From positions 62,001-126,000 of the forward strand of contig WTXI01000087.1 in the NCBI GenBank assembly GCA_022376515.1: a DNA stretch of 64,000 bases. Reading direction: 5' to 3'. This DNA comes from Lactifluus volemus. Taxonomy: Eukaryota > Basidiomycota > Agaricomycetes > Russulales > Russulaceae. The notes beneath the pieces were generated by a model. That model was not told where the DNA came from. It was given only the letters and a program-made list of their open reading frames with translations, and did no database searches. Positions 48,284-58,773 of this stretch are shown in pieces. The translations under genes and the position numbers were made by a program. Position 1 is the stretch's first letter. Every line of letters starts with the position of its first letter.

Positions 48284-48610
48284 CCGCAGCTGCTTCTGGT
48301 ACTCCTAGTAGTACCAGTAGCGCGACTTTATAGTAGCGGTAGGCATTAAGCTTGGGTTGGTGATGTGGGGCAAACTGTGGGTATTCCCTGATGTATTGTT
48401 CTATGAACTCAATCTCCCGAGCAATATCGGCGAGTTCGTCGAGGGTGGATTGGATGAAACGGAGGCGGTCTACTTCTTCTTGTAGATCCTGGATTTGTTG
48501 GCTGGTTTCGAGACGGATCTCTTCTTCATTTTCTGTCAGGGACTGGGGGTCTACTCGTTCGTAGGGGTTTGGGTTAGGTGGTCGAGACGTTGTGCGAGGT
48601 TTTCTCTGCG
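48264..48610 (-). CDS. Element B upstream frame 4, coiled-coil
   Basis: This open frame has strong coding character and no clear ATG. After a short Pro-rich start it has a charged heptad-like stretch (EEIRLETSQQIQDLQEEVDR) predicted to form a coiled coil, then a hydrophobic segment (YYKVALLVLLGV). The stop is at 48264-48266, where the gag frame is already open in -1 over CCTTAAAC. It may be the N-terminal part of gag reached by frameshifting or splicing, or a separate small protein. Confidence 0.45.
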
Positions 48611-48868
48611 ATGGACAAGGATTCCTACTGCAAAGGCGATGATCCCTTCCGGGTCCGGGTGTGTGGAGAGATGGATGAGGAGTAAGTCGAGGCTTTCTTC
48701 AACGTCAAAGAGTTCTGTAATGGTCTCGTCGATAAGAGTGGTGGTACCCTCAGTCGATGGTGACGTCGATTCTGTTGTATTTGAGGATATGTTGGAGGTA
48801 GAAGCGATACTGTTCGAGGAGGTGGATGGTATTTTCGAAGAAAGTGACGAGTTCTGGTTCCTCTTCAC
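48551..48868 (-). CDS. Element B upstream frame 3
   Basis: A frame of about 105 residues has a Ser/Thr-rich start (SNISSNTTESTSPSTEG), then a helical part (LFDVEESLDLLLIHLSTHP, IIAFAVGILVHRR). It overlaps frame 2 by 118 bases and frame 4 by a short stretch. No family is recognised. The helical part looks more protein-like than an antisense frame would. Confidence 0.35.
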   Translation of the reverse strand: MKRNQNSSLSSKIPSTSSNSIASTSNISSNTTESTSPSTEGTTTLIDETITELFDVEESLDLLLIHLSTHPDPEGIIAFAVGILVHRRENLAQRLDHLTQTPTNE

Positions 48869-49212
48869 GTAGAGAGGCGAAGAGGAGTAGGTCGGTCTGG
48901 ACCCACTCGAGTTCTAGGCGGATGTGAAAGATAAGGTCTCTTGGTTGGCTTCGCAAGCGGCGGCTAAAGAGGTAGGGTCTAAGGTTTGCCCTGTTTAGGA
49001 GGGGAGTTCTTTCAGGTGCCTGCGGTCTTTCTGGATGATCGGGCGCGTGCGAGGGATCTATCTTTTGGTATGGTAACGGCAACGGTCTTCCTTACAGAAA
49101 CACTCGTGCTGAAGGGCGTGAATGTGGGTGTAGTGTACCTTCTTTCCTGGTATGAACTCGTAGAAGGCGTGGGTGGTGTACGGTGGTCCTCGAAGTAGGG
49201 CTTGGAGGTCAA
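48750..49212 (-). CDS. Element B upstream frames 1 and 2
   Basis: Two overlapping frames (49012-49212 and 48750-49082) lie in the leader of B. The second contains a helical segment (DLIFHIRLELEWVQTDLLL, FFENTIHLLEQYRFYLQHIL). Neither matches a family I know. Element A has no such region: its gag begins 47 bases after the LTR, whereas B has 1.7 kb between LTR and the gag ATG. Confidence 0.35.
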
Positions 49213-49463
49213 AGACAGGAGGGGGAACGGGAGTGATGGGTTCTCGGGGGAGTCGAAGGGGTTTCCTTATACGTGGTATGATGACTAAGGGTGACTGGGG
49301 TCTTGGTAGGGCACAGGGTTCTTCCTCTAGGTGCGACGATGCGACGGGGTTCTTCCTCTTCCTTCACTTATACGGGCACGTAGCCTCTTCACAAGTGAGG
49401 GGTCGACTTAGCTGACGGGTTGAAGACCAACTGAGGTCTTTGTAGGGTTTAGAGTTGTTTTAG

Positions 49464-49475
49464 TAGACTTCGCTT
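49464..49475 (-). promoter_or_regulatory. Self-priming primer-binding site of element B
   Basis: On the minus strand AAGCGAAGTCTA lies two bases inside the LTR border. It is fully complementary to the 12-mer at 49758-49769, which follows the LTR TATA box by about 25 bases. This is the same self-priming layout as element A with unrelated sequence. Confidence 0.65.
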
Positions 49476-49476
49476 T

Positions 49477-50053
49477 TGTCAAGGCTCAGAGGGGCCTTGG
49501 TGCACGACGTGTGCTTGAGTAATACGAGGAGGGCTGAGCGTGGCAACTAGCCTTAGCACGACGAGGATTACTCGAGTTCTTCCCTTGGCTTTACTATAGA
49601 GGAGAGCGTCGCGCTGACGGATGCACTCTACTGTATTGTCAAAGAAGAGGTCAGGGGCAATCACAAGACGAGACTAAGTCTTGTATTGACAACGGTCAGG
49701 AGGTCTGACTTGAAGGGACAAGAGGGGAAGGGGGTTCAACTAGTCTGATTGCAGACGAAGCGAAGTCTAAGGAGACAAGCTACAACGGACCGGTTTATAT
49801 ACTCCTAGGGTGTGATGCTGAGTCATAGAGTCTCAGGCATGTCACAGTGTGACATGCCTCCTAAATAATATATCGTAGATCGAATGGAGAAGCTACGGAG
49901 ATCTACGGGGATACCTCGGCAGATCCAGAGATCTGTATCGTACACGGAAAGATCCGAAGATCCGTATCGTAGATTGTCTCGGAAGGAAGCGAAAAAGATA
50001 CCCACGGTCACATAAGGTGAATACATAAGCAGATCACGTGCTAAACCGTAACA
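49477..50053 (-). repeat. LTR of element B (5' LTR on the minus strand)
   Basis: This is the partner of 31687-32263. TATATAAA on the minus strand (49794-49801) is the promoter box. GGTTA follows at 50054-50058. The outer ends match the terminal rule TG...CA. Confidence 0.92.
49794..49801 (-). promoter_or_regulatory. TATA box of element B
   Basis: TATATAAA on the minus strand lies about 25 bases before the self-primer sequence that should mark the transcript start. Confidence 0.6.
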
Positions 50054-50058
50054 GGTTA

Positions 50059-51573
50059 TACCTTCGTCATAGCAATGGATTGCGCGTTGGATGAACTTCG
50101 CCCGGTAGTGAGCTTTGAAGCAGCGGATTATCCCTTGATCGTTTGGCTGGACATGGGCTGTGAGATTCGGCTCAAAATTTATGACTCGGATGCTCTGAAG
50201 GGTCTTAGGATCAATGTGGCCAGAGAAGTTGTCTTGAAGCAGGAGAATTTTGCGCCCCTTTGCTTGAAGCTCTCGATCCCATTGCTGAATCCAATCCTGA
50301 TAAAGGTGCGTCGTCATCCATGCCTTTGCGTTGTTTCGGTAATAAAACCCAAGTTGTTTGCCAGTCTTCTTGTTAAAAGCTCGTGGCCATGCTGCTTTTC
50401 CGATAATGAAAGGCTGAAGCCTCTCGGACCCATCGGCATTCGAAGTGAATGCGTATGTCAACCTAATCTTTTTCCCTTTGACTCCAGATTGCTTACGATC
50501 CGATAAGCCTCTATCTGGGACCATCCTACGTATTGGAAGTCAGCGAAAAACTTGGCAAGTAAAAATTATTCCGCTACCCATAGAAATGCCCCGTCTCATC
50601 CATGTTAAAGACATCACGCAGCTGATAGCCATACTCCATAATCAACTCTTGAATCCTCTTCCTCTCTTTCTCCACAGTCTCGGCATCTGCTGATGCAGCT
50701 TCTCCATGTCTCTTCATCTCCTTCAGGCCGTTTCTCTCCTTAAACGACTCCAACCACCCATTGCTTAACTTCAATTTGTCGTCTTCGTGAACTCCAACCA
50801 AATCGGCAAACACATGCCATTTTTGACGAAGAACCTCTCCCGTAATCAGAATCCCATCGCCCATTGCTTTCGAAACCCAAAGCTCCATCATCTCGGACAC
50901 CTCGGGGTGTTCAGTTTGTCGGACTCGTTTGGCCGTGCGGTCACTGCCAAGCTTTGTCTGTTCCCACTGCGCACGCCATTTGGCTTCGTCCTTGATCCAT
51001 GATGATACCAACGGCTGTTTGATCTTGAGGTTTGGATAGGTGAGTGCAAAGTGCTTTGCCGTTGCAGTCTGGTTTCCACCGTGCTGGTGGTGCCAATCAA
51101 GGATCTCGATCCGTTGAGCTAATGTCGCATTTTCTTTCTTCGTAAAAGAGGGACTCGGAGCCGCAGGCTGACTGGACTTCGTTTTTGGTTCCTTTAGTTT
51201 CTTCACATGCCCGGAGCCTTTCAAAATGTCAATCATATGCGGCTTGTATGCAAGATCATGTGAACGTACGTTTCCGTTTATTCCCTGCAATCTGCGCTGA
51301 ATCCCCTGCCCACTCCCGCATTTTCTTGACAATAGCCCTTCCAGCATCATCGAGCCTTGCAAGCCCTCTTTCGTAGTCCGAGGCTGCCTCAAGATTGTCA
51401 ATGACACATTGCTTGTCGATTATGTTTGCTTCGTGATCCAACCAATGCTCATCGGCTGATGAGATGGTTTCCTTTCGAGCAAGCCTGGCATCCAAGGCAT
51501 CTTTGTGATCCTTTATTTTTTCGGAGAATTTAGCGAGACCTCTTTTAAGAATTTTGAGAGGTTTAGAGGTCAT
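50059..51573 (-). pseudogene. pogo-like transposase of element C, N-terminal and catalytic part
   Basis: The model has three exons: 51573-51270, intron 51218-51269, 51217-50578, intron 50526-50577, then 50525 down to the B insertion. Both introns are 52 bp, GT-AG and phase-consistent. The start is the ATG at 51573 (TSKPLKILKRG). An N-terminal extension is followed by a helix-turn-helix (LAQRIEILDWHHQHGGNQ), then a CENP-B-type second helix-turn-helix (MELWVSKAMGDGILITGEVL). The catalytic domain has Asp residues in MDETG, LLLQDNFSGH and QPNDQGIIRCFK, the DDD triad of pogo transposases. The remaining C-terminal part is at 31055-31681. The disruption by B is the only lesion I see. Confidence 0.88.
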
Positions 51574-51892
51574 GGCGAAGGGTTTTCTCAACCAAAAAAA
51601 GAGAAAAAGGCAAAGAAATTTATTTCTGAGGTCCCGAGCAGTGACAGCGCATGTTGAATGCAATCGGCTAGTTTATCACGGCAATATAGTCCAAGCACTA
51701 AGCTAATTTAGGATCCAAAATCTATGGGTTTTGGCTGATGAAGCTTGATGAAGGGTATGGGTTACGGGTTATCAGAGGTTTATGGGTTATGGTGTCAAAT
51801 TCCCCGCCCACCAACTTGGTGGATCAAAAAAGGTATGGTATTTTGGAGGTTATGGGTTCTCTAAGGTATGGGTTAAGACAGTTTCGACTGTA

Positions 51893-53649
51893 TAACAGTT
51901 TCACCTGAGCAGACTTTTCTACCGGTTTCCATCGTAATATCTGGGATCAACCAGATCTGTGCAGAGGGCCCAGGATATGGTACAAAAGTTCTCAGGAGGA
52001 CATCCAGACTCCCAGATCGGCGGCACACCTACCGTCGCGATCCTGTCCAGAGTCCAGACATCCCCGGGTATTCAGAACGTCGATAGCTCGCTCGCTCGGC
52101 GGGAAACATCTCCGCTACGATGCCTTGCTTAAAGGGAGATAAAGGGGCTCTAGAAATACCAACTTGTCGCCATTTACTATACTACGTTCATGCACCGTCA
52201 GCTAGCCATGTATCCACGTTGTCTAACCTTATCGGCAAGGGCGTCTTTGGAAAGAAGGTGACGTTTTCGTACGAAAACATATTTAGGAACTGGTTGCTTC
52301 GTGGCCCGTGCATTGGCGACAGTCTTGATAATCTCGTCCAGAACCTGATGGAACTCCATAGATTTCGATGAGGCCCGAGTCATTCTCTAAGCCCAAGATT
52401 ATCTTCGGGAAGTCATCCATTTCAGGTGGCTTGTAAGGGTCCGGGACTTGGCGAAAGCATCTCGAAGATGTACTGTAGGCGCTGAGGGTAACCAAGAGCC
52501 GCTTCATTATTTTCGTGGTTGAAAAGAATTCATACAATTCAACTGCACAATATTTTCAACTAAGAAAAAGAAAAACGACACCTGAATGATTTCACTCTAA
52601 CCGGAATCCACATCTTTTCTTCAGAGGATCACAGAGGTTTCCAGCTTCGGCGTTCGGCACTGAAGATCATGTCGTTTGTGATCTCGGCCTCTGCCGAAAA
52701 GCTCTTCGTCCTGACCGACTCATGGTCACGCTGTATTCACAAACTGTTAGATGGGAGATTTTTAGTTCCAAGTCATCGCTCACCACAACTCCAACCTATC
52801 TTTGGAGACTATTCAAGTGGCTTTTAGTGCTGCCTGGCCAGAACCAACTACGGTCAAAGATAAAAACCATGGAGAGAATCCCGAATGCAAGGCTCGAAAA
52901 GAATGGGATGCCGTGTGTGTTGGCCGTGCTAATGCGTGCTACGACTGACTCCTTTTGCACGCACAACTTGTCGCACGCATAATATAGGAGAAACGCTAGC
53001 GTAGCATGCCCGCGCCGTTATCCGCGGTATTCTGGCTCTGCAGGTGTAGAGAAGTACTTTTTGAATTCAGCAGATAAGGACTCGAAAGACATAATCACGA
53101 ACCGGCTATCATCACCTCGCACTCGACCTCAAACTGAACCCGGGATCCTCGCGCTTGTTCTTGAAGAAGAAGAGTCGCCGTGGGCTGCATTGGACGTGCG
53201 AGGACATTGAATGTAGGTTCTGTCAAAAGGGATGAGGTGGCTGTAAACAAGAACACGGAAAGACTATACACTGTCCTCCTCTTCCTTCCAACCACCTACC
53301 AATACCCCAGGGGAATGTAAGTATAGTAGAAAACTGATCTACGTTGTCTCGGCGGTCAGTTACGGTCGTCTCGGGTTCTAGACTTGGCTTGGGCTCACGC
53401 ATGCTTGGGTAGCACTGAGATGAGGGAGTATACCATCGCATCTTCTCCTTGCGATGTGCCCAGTAGTATGGGTAGGGAGTGGTCGCGATCGGCGGGGCAT
53501 AGACATTCAGGCTGTTGCATGCAAGTGGTTTTGCAAGGGGGGGCCAAGAAAGGGGCGCCACACAACCTCCGGCCCGGGCCGCAGGCGATAAACGTGGCGT
53601 ATTCCGGCCAAGCACGGGTCAACGTTTTTTGATTTTGATCTTGATCCAA
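51893..53649. other. No gene firmly supported; two weak coding candidates
   Basis: On the minus strand, 52198-52383 has a basic, helical-looking 61-residue frame (EFHQVLDEIIKTVANARATK) that could be an exon. On the plus strand, ATG 52669 opens a 53-residue frame (SASAEKLFVLTDSWSRCIHK). Neither has recognisable homology or a clear partner exon. The 300 bases before 53650 probably contain the promoter of the F-box gene. Confidence 0.25.
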
Positions 53650-55249
53650 ATGGATGACCGTTCCACAGGCTCAAACACTGGCAGCAGAAGCGTTCAAGTT
53701 GTTGTACCTCAACGGGAGAAATCGTTGATTCAACAAGAATCAGGTAAGACTCGTCAGGAACAACGTTAACTATAATGATTGCTAAGTTGCGTCGTGTGGT
53801 GTAGGCCCACCGGTGTCCCAACGAGTCACAATCGGAGCTCTCCCCGACAATGTCCTCGTTGAGATATTCGATTTCTATCAATTCATTATCAACAAATACA
53901 AATATAAACGTGTCTACGATTGGAAGACGCTAGTGCATGTATGCCAACGATGGCGATACCTCGTTTTTGAATCACCAATCCGTCTCGATCTGCAACTTTT
54001 TTGCACCGAGAAAACGCCTGTGAGGAAACTGTTGCATGTCTGGCCGGCATCACTTCCTATCACTATCAACTTCTGCCACAATTCGTCGTCGGAATTGGTC
54101 AACCCCGTAGTCGGCTTTGACAACCTCGTTGCCGCATTGAAGCATTGTGATCGCGTATGCCGCATTCGTATCTTCAATAGAGTGGATTATCTATGGGAAG
54201 AAATTGTCACGGAAATGCAGCGACCATTTCCAGCACTGAGAGCTCTTTGGTTTGACTCACGTGCTGAGATGTTTACCCTTCCCGGTACATTCTTGAATGG
54301 ATCCGCCCCGTCTCTACAATATCTCACTCTCTGGGCAATCTCATTTCCGTCGTTGCCACGACTCCTCTCGTCTACAAGAGACCTCACATCTCTTCGACTT
54401 TTCAATATACCTGATTCTGGGTACATCTCACCTGTGACAATGGCCACATCTCTGTCTGCGTTGCCAAAGCTCGAACTCCTTATCATCAATTTCAAATCTC
54501 TGACACTTCACCCACAGCGAAGAGACAGACCTGTACCGCCACAGACCCGGTTCGTTCTCCCCACTCTAACTGAGTTGTGGTTTCAAGGTGTCAGCGAGTA
54601 CTTTGAAGTCCTCGCGGCCCGGTTCGATGCTCCTCGACTCGATTACTTCAAGATAAAGTTCCACCATCAGCCCGAGCTTGTCTTTGACATCCCCCAAACC
54701 ATTCGGTTCTTTGGTCACAAAAGTTGGTTCAGGCCATCCAGTTTAGCCTTGAAATTTGATCTGTTTTGCTATGCCTCCATCCTTTTCCCCTCAAATACGA
54801 TGCCTCATTCCGAGTGCCCTCGCTTGTGGAATATCATGTGCGAAAGGTTCGATTGGCAAGTCTCTTCTGTCGCACAGATATGCAGCCAGATTCCCCATCT
54901 CCGCTCTAGCGTGGAGTCACTCAACATTGACTTCTGGCCCCGCTCGGACCCTTTCGAATGCATTGAGCAAGACGAGATAGACCCCACGCTATGGTCCCAA
55001 TTGTTTCATTCGTTTACCTCTGTCCACAGTCTGGACATACATGCCCCGCTAGAGCCGTTCATCGGAGCTGCGTTGCAGGGGCTCACGGAAGAATCGGCCA
55101 TCGAAGTATTCCCCTCACTACATAGCCTTTCCATTGTAGGGATGTCGTCAGATGAAACTGTGCATCAAGGGATACAATCATTTGTCGCAGCTCGCCAGCA
55201 CTCTTCTCATCCTGTGGCTATCTCTTGCCGCGAGGTCGAGGTCGATTGA
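53650..55249 (+). CDS. F-box protein, two exons
   Basis: Exon 1 is 53650-53743, the intron is 53744-53804 (61 bp, GTAAGA...GTGTAG) and exon 2 is 53805-55249. The total is 1539 nt, or 512 residues. After a short polar N-terminus comes an F-box (about residues 38-85) with IGALPDNVLVEIFDFYQ, then LVHVCQRWRYLVFESPIRLDL. The remaining 400 residues are leucine-rich with repeated LxxLxLxx patterns (PSLQYLTLW, LPKLELLIINF, LPTLTELWFQG), like the many leucine-rich F-box proteins of mushrooms. It probably acts as a Skp1-Cul1 ligase substrate receptor; the substrate is unknown. The gene is intact and lies between the transposon nest and the truncated fifth CHAT gene. Confidence 0.85.
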
Positions 55250-57699
55250 AGACGTTATGGTCGCCGCTGTGCTCGGAACCACACTCGTTTTCTTCCTTCC
55301 ACTCGTTCCCTTTCCTCCTTCCATCATCTCACCTCATTCCGTTATATTGGATGATCTAACAACAGCAATTCCGGACTGCAGGTATATCATATCACCAAGC
55401 CCGTTGGAGGGTCGGGCGTTGCCTCGAGGATGTAGTGGTTGGGGATGAAGTCGCGTTGTCTGTGCTTATCTCAGCGTCGGGTAACTGTACAATGTCCGCT
55501 ACGCTTCCCACGTTGTCGTCCTGACCCCGCTGTCCCTAATCCCCATTCCACCATGCCCTATGTCTCACCTTCTACTTCGCAACGTCTCCTCAGCCACGAC
55601 CACCTTTTATGTCTTGGCTCAGTGCTCCGTTACCCTGGCCCATGTCCCCTTGGATCTCTAATACCCAGTTTTGTGATTGATGTTCTACTAGTAGCGTGCC
55701 TTGGGTCTCATGTTTCTCCTCGTGGATTCCTTTGCCGTTACTTCTACGTTGTGACAGTCTCGTGCCCCCCGTCATTTGACTACCTCATTTCTGATCCCTT
55801 ACTAATGCTTTGAAATACAGTCTTGATTTTTCGCTACGTCCCACTAACGATGCCGTCCGAGGGTGCGGACAGCAGGTGGTTCTGACGAGCTTATTTCTAG
55901 TCACTTCTCAGGCTGATTTATGAACCGAGGCCAGAAATGACTAGGAGATTGTACTGTACATCGTCTGTCAACACATCTACAACTCCAAAATATAGGTTAA
56001 GCAGCAATTCTAAACATACTTCATCAAACGGTCATGTCGCATGAAGGCAGCTTGCTCAAACTTTGTTTAGTAAAGGCACGCTCTGCCGGCTCCTAGTCCG
56101 GGGAGTGAGAGACAGACGTCACCGTGAGTCCGTGACAGTATGTCCGTAGACTTCGCGGACCGAAGAACAATCTCTACTAACATTGCGTACATGACTCCAA
56201 GTCTTGTTCCACTTATGCACGTACAGTATGTGGTGTCGAAAACGAAGGTGGAGACGCGGCGAAACGAGTACGCGCATGGGAGCGGAACGAGTGGAGGGGG
56301 AGAAGGTCACACACAAGAAAAAAGAATGCGGAATGCGTCGCTGGTCCCCCAGTCTCGTATTTTGGTATTTATGTAGTCTAGGGTGTGTGCTACGAATTGA
56401 ATGAATTTGGTGCCAAGACGGCCACTCGATCTTAGTGTGCATGAGGCAGAACATTGCCATGTGCTCGGGTGAACTAACTATGCTAAGGTGAAAAGGGATC
56501 TATCTGTAGAAGATGAATGGTATCGTAATGGGCGGCTGTGGGTGCCCGCCCCCAACGAGGAGCAGACGTGGTCCACGCTGGCAGGCCCTCATGGAGCCGT
56601 GGGCGTTGGCAGTCCCGTCTCACAGCCTGGGTCTAGGTGCCAAACTTGGCAACTAGACATGACTAGGTGACCTAGTCTAGTAACGCCAGTCACAAATCAT
56701 TTTGCTGATGCACCCAACGTCAACGAAGGGTCCACAACATGTCTGATGACAGAACCTCCCCTATCTGCACGAGTTTGTCTGCATTGACCTATACAAGTGA
56801 CCTATCGTCGGTGGCGTACTGAAAGGCCTCACATGATATACGTACAGAGAATGTATATGCGGCAATTGGAGCAGCAAGGTGTCGACAAGCATGTAAGGTC
56901 ACGATATCCTGCAGGGAAATCGCCGCTCTCCGGGGCCTCTCTGCATCACGCGTTGCATTCACCGATCATCTTCTGAGTTACGGCCGCAAGTCCTCCCTTA
57001 CTTTCGATGCTAACAAGCTACACAAGGTTGGCCAAACCTCTGGACCAGTGACTGGCAGTATTTAATTAGACATCGCTGGCATTGGGAGCCTCTAGGGTAG
57101 ATGGCGGAGCGAAGACACCGCCAGGAATAACGTATCAGCATAGTCAGTGCAGATATCGAAATAAGTCTAGGCTCAACGCGCTTACGTTGTCAGGAGGGAG
57201 CTGTTGCGAAGTGAAGGGGTTAAGACGGCGACGATGAACGGAAACTTGACATCCCTCGAGACACATCTGGCATGATAAAATATAGGCTCAGACGCGATGT
57301 GGGGAATGGGGAGAATAGTGCCATGGTGAAAGCTTTGGTGCCGTGACTACTGTTAGAAGAAGAGTGCAGCACATAAACTTGAGGAAAAACTGCTGGATGG
57401 GGAGCGGGATCGGAGAATCTGTGAGAAGCTGCAGAAATCACTCGATTCAGGCGGACGAAGGCAATCCTTGGTCCGTGAGGGAAGAAAATAGGACATGCAC
57501 TCACGAGTTTAGTCTTGTGGCGGGAAGCAAAGGACACAACAAGGGTGAACTTGAATGACGCTTCCCAGGTAAGTGCAGAAGGTAAGTACATCTCTCCCTG
57601 TAGGTTGTCTTCCGAGGAAGTCGAACACACAGAGAGTTGCGATGATCAAGGGCGACAGTTGTAGGTGTCGCGTGCGTATGCGACGCACTTCAAGTTCCA
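55250..57699. other. No gene recognised
   Basis: No frame here has convincing coding character on either strand. A diverged copy of the hairpin sequence lies at 55845-55880. The minus-strand open frame at 57220-57630 lacks any recognisable motif and is probably chance. Confidence 0.4.
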
Positions 57700-58064
57700 G
57701 TGAACTACGACTCGGAAACAACCCGGGTAACAAAGACCCCGAAAAATGGATGACTGGGGGCCCTTCGGTAACTCGCACAGGCCATGGGATGTCACACAGT
57801 GGGAGTCTAGGATCGTCATTTGGGTCATATTTGCGCCGGGACGCGCGGGTATTCGACCAATGCCATACGTTTGATTTGATCGAGGCAATATACAGCACAC
57901 TTTGAGGTCTTCGAGACTAACTTGAGCTTTGCCCGGAGACTTCAGTTACAAGGGCGCCCAACGTCGTTCCCCCCTTAGTTCGAAATGCCCACCAAGTCTG
58001 TGAACGCCGAAAAGATGCAGAAATGTTGTACACGCTTCCGCTGCAATCTATAACTGGATTAGAG
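57700..58064. repeat. Duplicated border segment of the array
   Basis: This matches 29030-29750 in order (CAAAGACCCCGAAAA, GGGACGCGCG, GATTTGATCGAGGCAATATA). It runs into the array landmark TTCGAAATGCCCACCAAG near 57979 and CTATAACTGGATTAG near 58050. It marks the left edge of the block that contains CHAT copy 5. Confidence 0.55.
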
Positions 58065-58225
58065 GTTTACTGTAAGTATTATTGTTGCCGTTTATTGAAT
58101 TATTAATAAAGGAAATATTTAATTAAACTAATTAAACAAGAAACTTAATGTATTTAACAATTTAAATTTTACCGTTACTGGGTTCATTTATTTCAAGGTT
58201 TCTAGGTAGAAAAATAGGAGTAGAT
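58065..58225. repeat. AT-rich insertion of about 160 bp in the array flank
   Basis: Other copies read continuously from CTATAACTGGATCAGACCTC to TCTGGACAACCATTGC. Here about 160 bases of AT-rich sequence (TTTAATTAAACTAATTAAAC and similar) interrupt that stretch. The exact ends and any target duplication are uncertain. Confidence 0.5.
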
Positions 58226-58379
58226 ATCTAGTCTAGACAACCATTGCATCGCAACCTTGTTCGACTTGGGATTCACCAGATCTCAAGCTCAAGACTCGGA
58301 CGGAAGGGACAGACACGTGGGAAGGCCGTGAGAAATGGGCACGAGTTAGGCACTCGTCGCTGGGCAAGTGAGAGAGGGG

Positions 58380-58773
58380 AAGAAAGGACAAGTTATCATT
58401 GCCGTCGCCATCAACGGTATACACACACATGCATCAGCCGTGCGGTATCGACGACCTCACCACGTCACTACCTCCCTCGTTGACCTCTTCCAACGGACTC
58501 CCGACTCCGAGAACGTCCGGAACGTCCACTCCCTGCTCCCCTCAACAACAGCCAGGAGCAGCCGCTACAGCCACTACGCTCACCGCTCCCATACCCGGGC
58601 CCGCACCTGCTGCGTCATCCGCGGCCGTCACCACTACATCCGCTTTGCGCGGGTGGGACACGCAGAGCATGCATGCCGACGTAATGGGCCCATTCCTGCC
58701 TCCTTTTGGAACTAGCCCCGGTCCTGGAAGCAGTCCTGGCGCGACTGTCGAGCAAGCCAGCCCTGAAATATAG
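58380..58773 (+). pseudogene. 5' fragment of the co-amplified unknown gene (copy U6, short type)
   Basis: This is the truncated form as in U1 and U3: the Pro/Ser/Thr-rich frame with FLPPFGTSPGPGSSPGA, then TVEQASPEI and a stop at 58771-58773. A six-base loss after VE removes YL, and one C fewer in the following run shifts the stop to TAG. It again sits directly before an A-type CHAT gene. The 5' part also has small deletions near 58440. Function unknown. Confidence 0.45.

Larger units (their letters stand above)
31687..50053 (-). mobile_element. Ty3/gypsy chromovirus B
   Basis: Two 577-bp LTRs (31687-32263 and 49477-50053) have TG...CA ends. They are flanked by the 5-bp duplication GGTTA at 31682-31686 and 50054-50058. 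The minus-strand order is LTR, upstream ORFs, gag, protease-RT, then (after the inserted element A) RNase H, integrase, chromodomain and a Cys/His tail. The LTRs differ at about four positions by eye, all transitions. Gag and pol are open apart from the A insertion, so B was coding-competent or nearly so when A landed. Confidence 0.93.
30862..51890 (-). mobile_element. pogo/Tigger-like DNA transposon C (host of the nest)
   Basis: The 26-bp terminal inverted repeats at 30862-30887 and 51865-51890 (CAGTCGAA, then C or A, CTGTCTTAACC) differ at one base. They are flanked by TA on both sides (30860-30861 and 51891-51892), the expected target duplication of Tc1/mariner-pogo elements. Subterminal TATGGGTT motifs are repeated at both ends. 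After subtracting the nested chromovirus and one target duplication, C is 2657 bp, a normal size for the family. It encodes one spliced minus-strand transposase, now cut by element B. Confidence 0.9.

Noticed and set aside
57220..57630. 136-residue minus-strand open frame
   Set aside because: No motif, no plausible splice partners and low-complexity Ser/Phe content; judged to be a chance frame.
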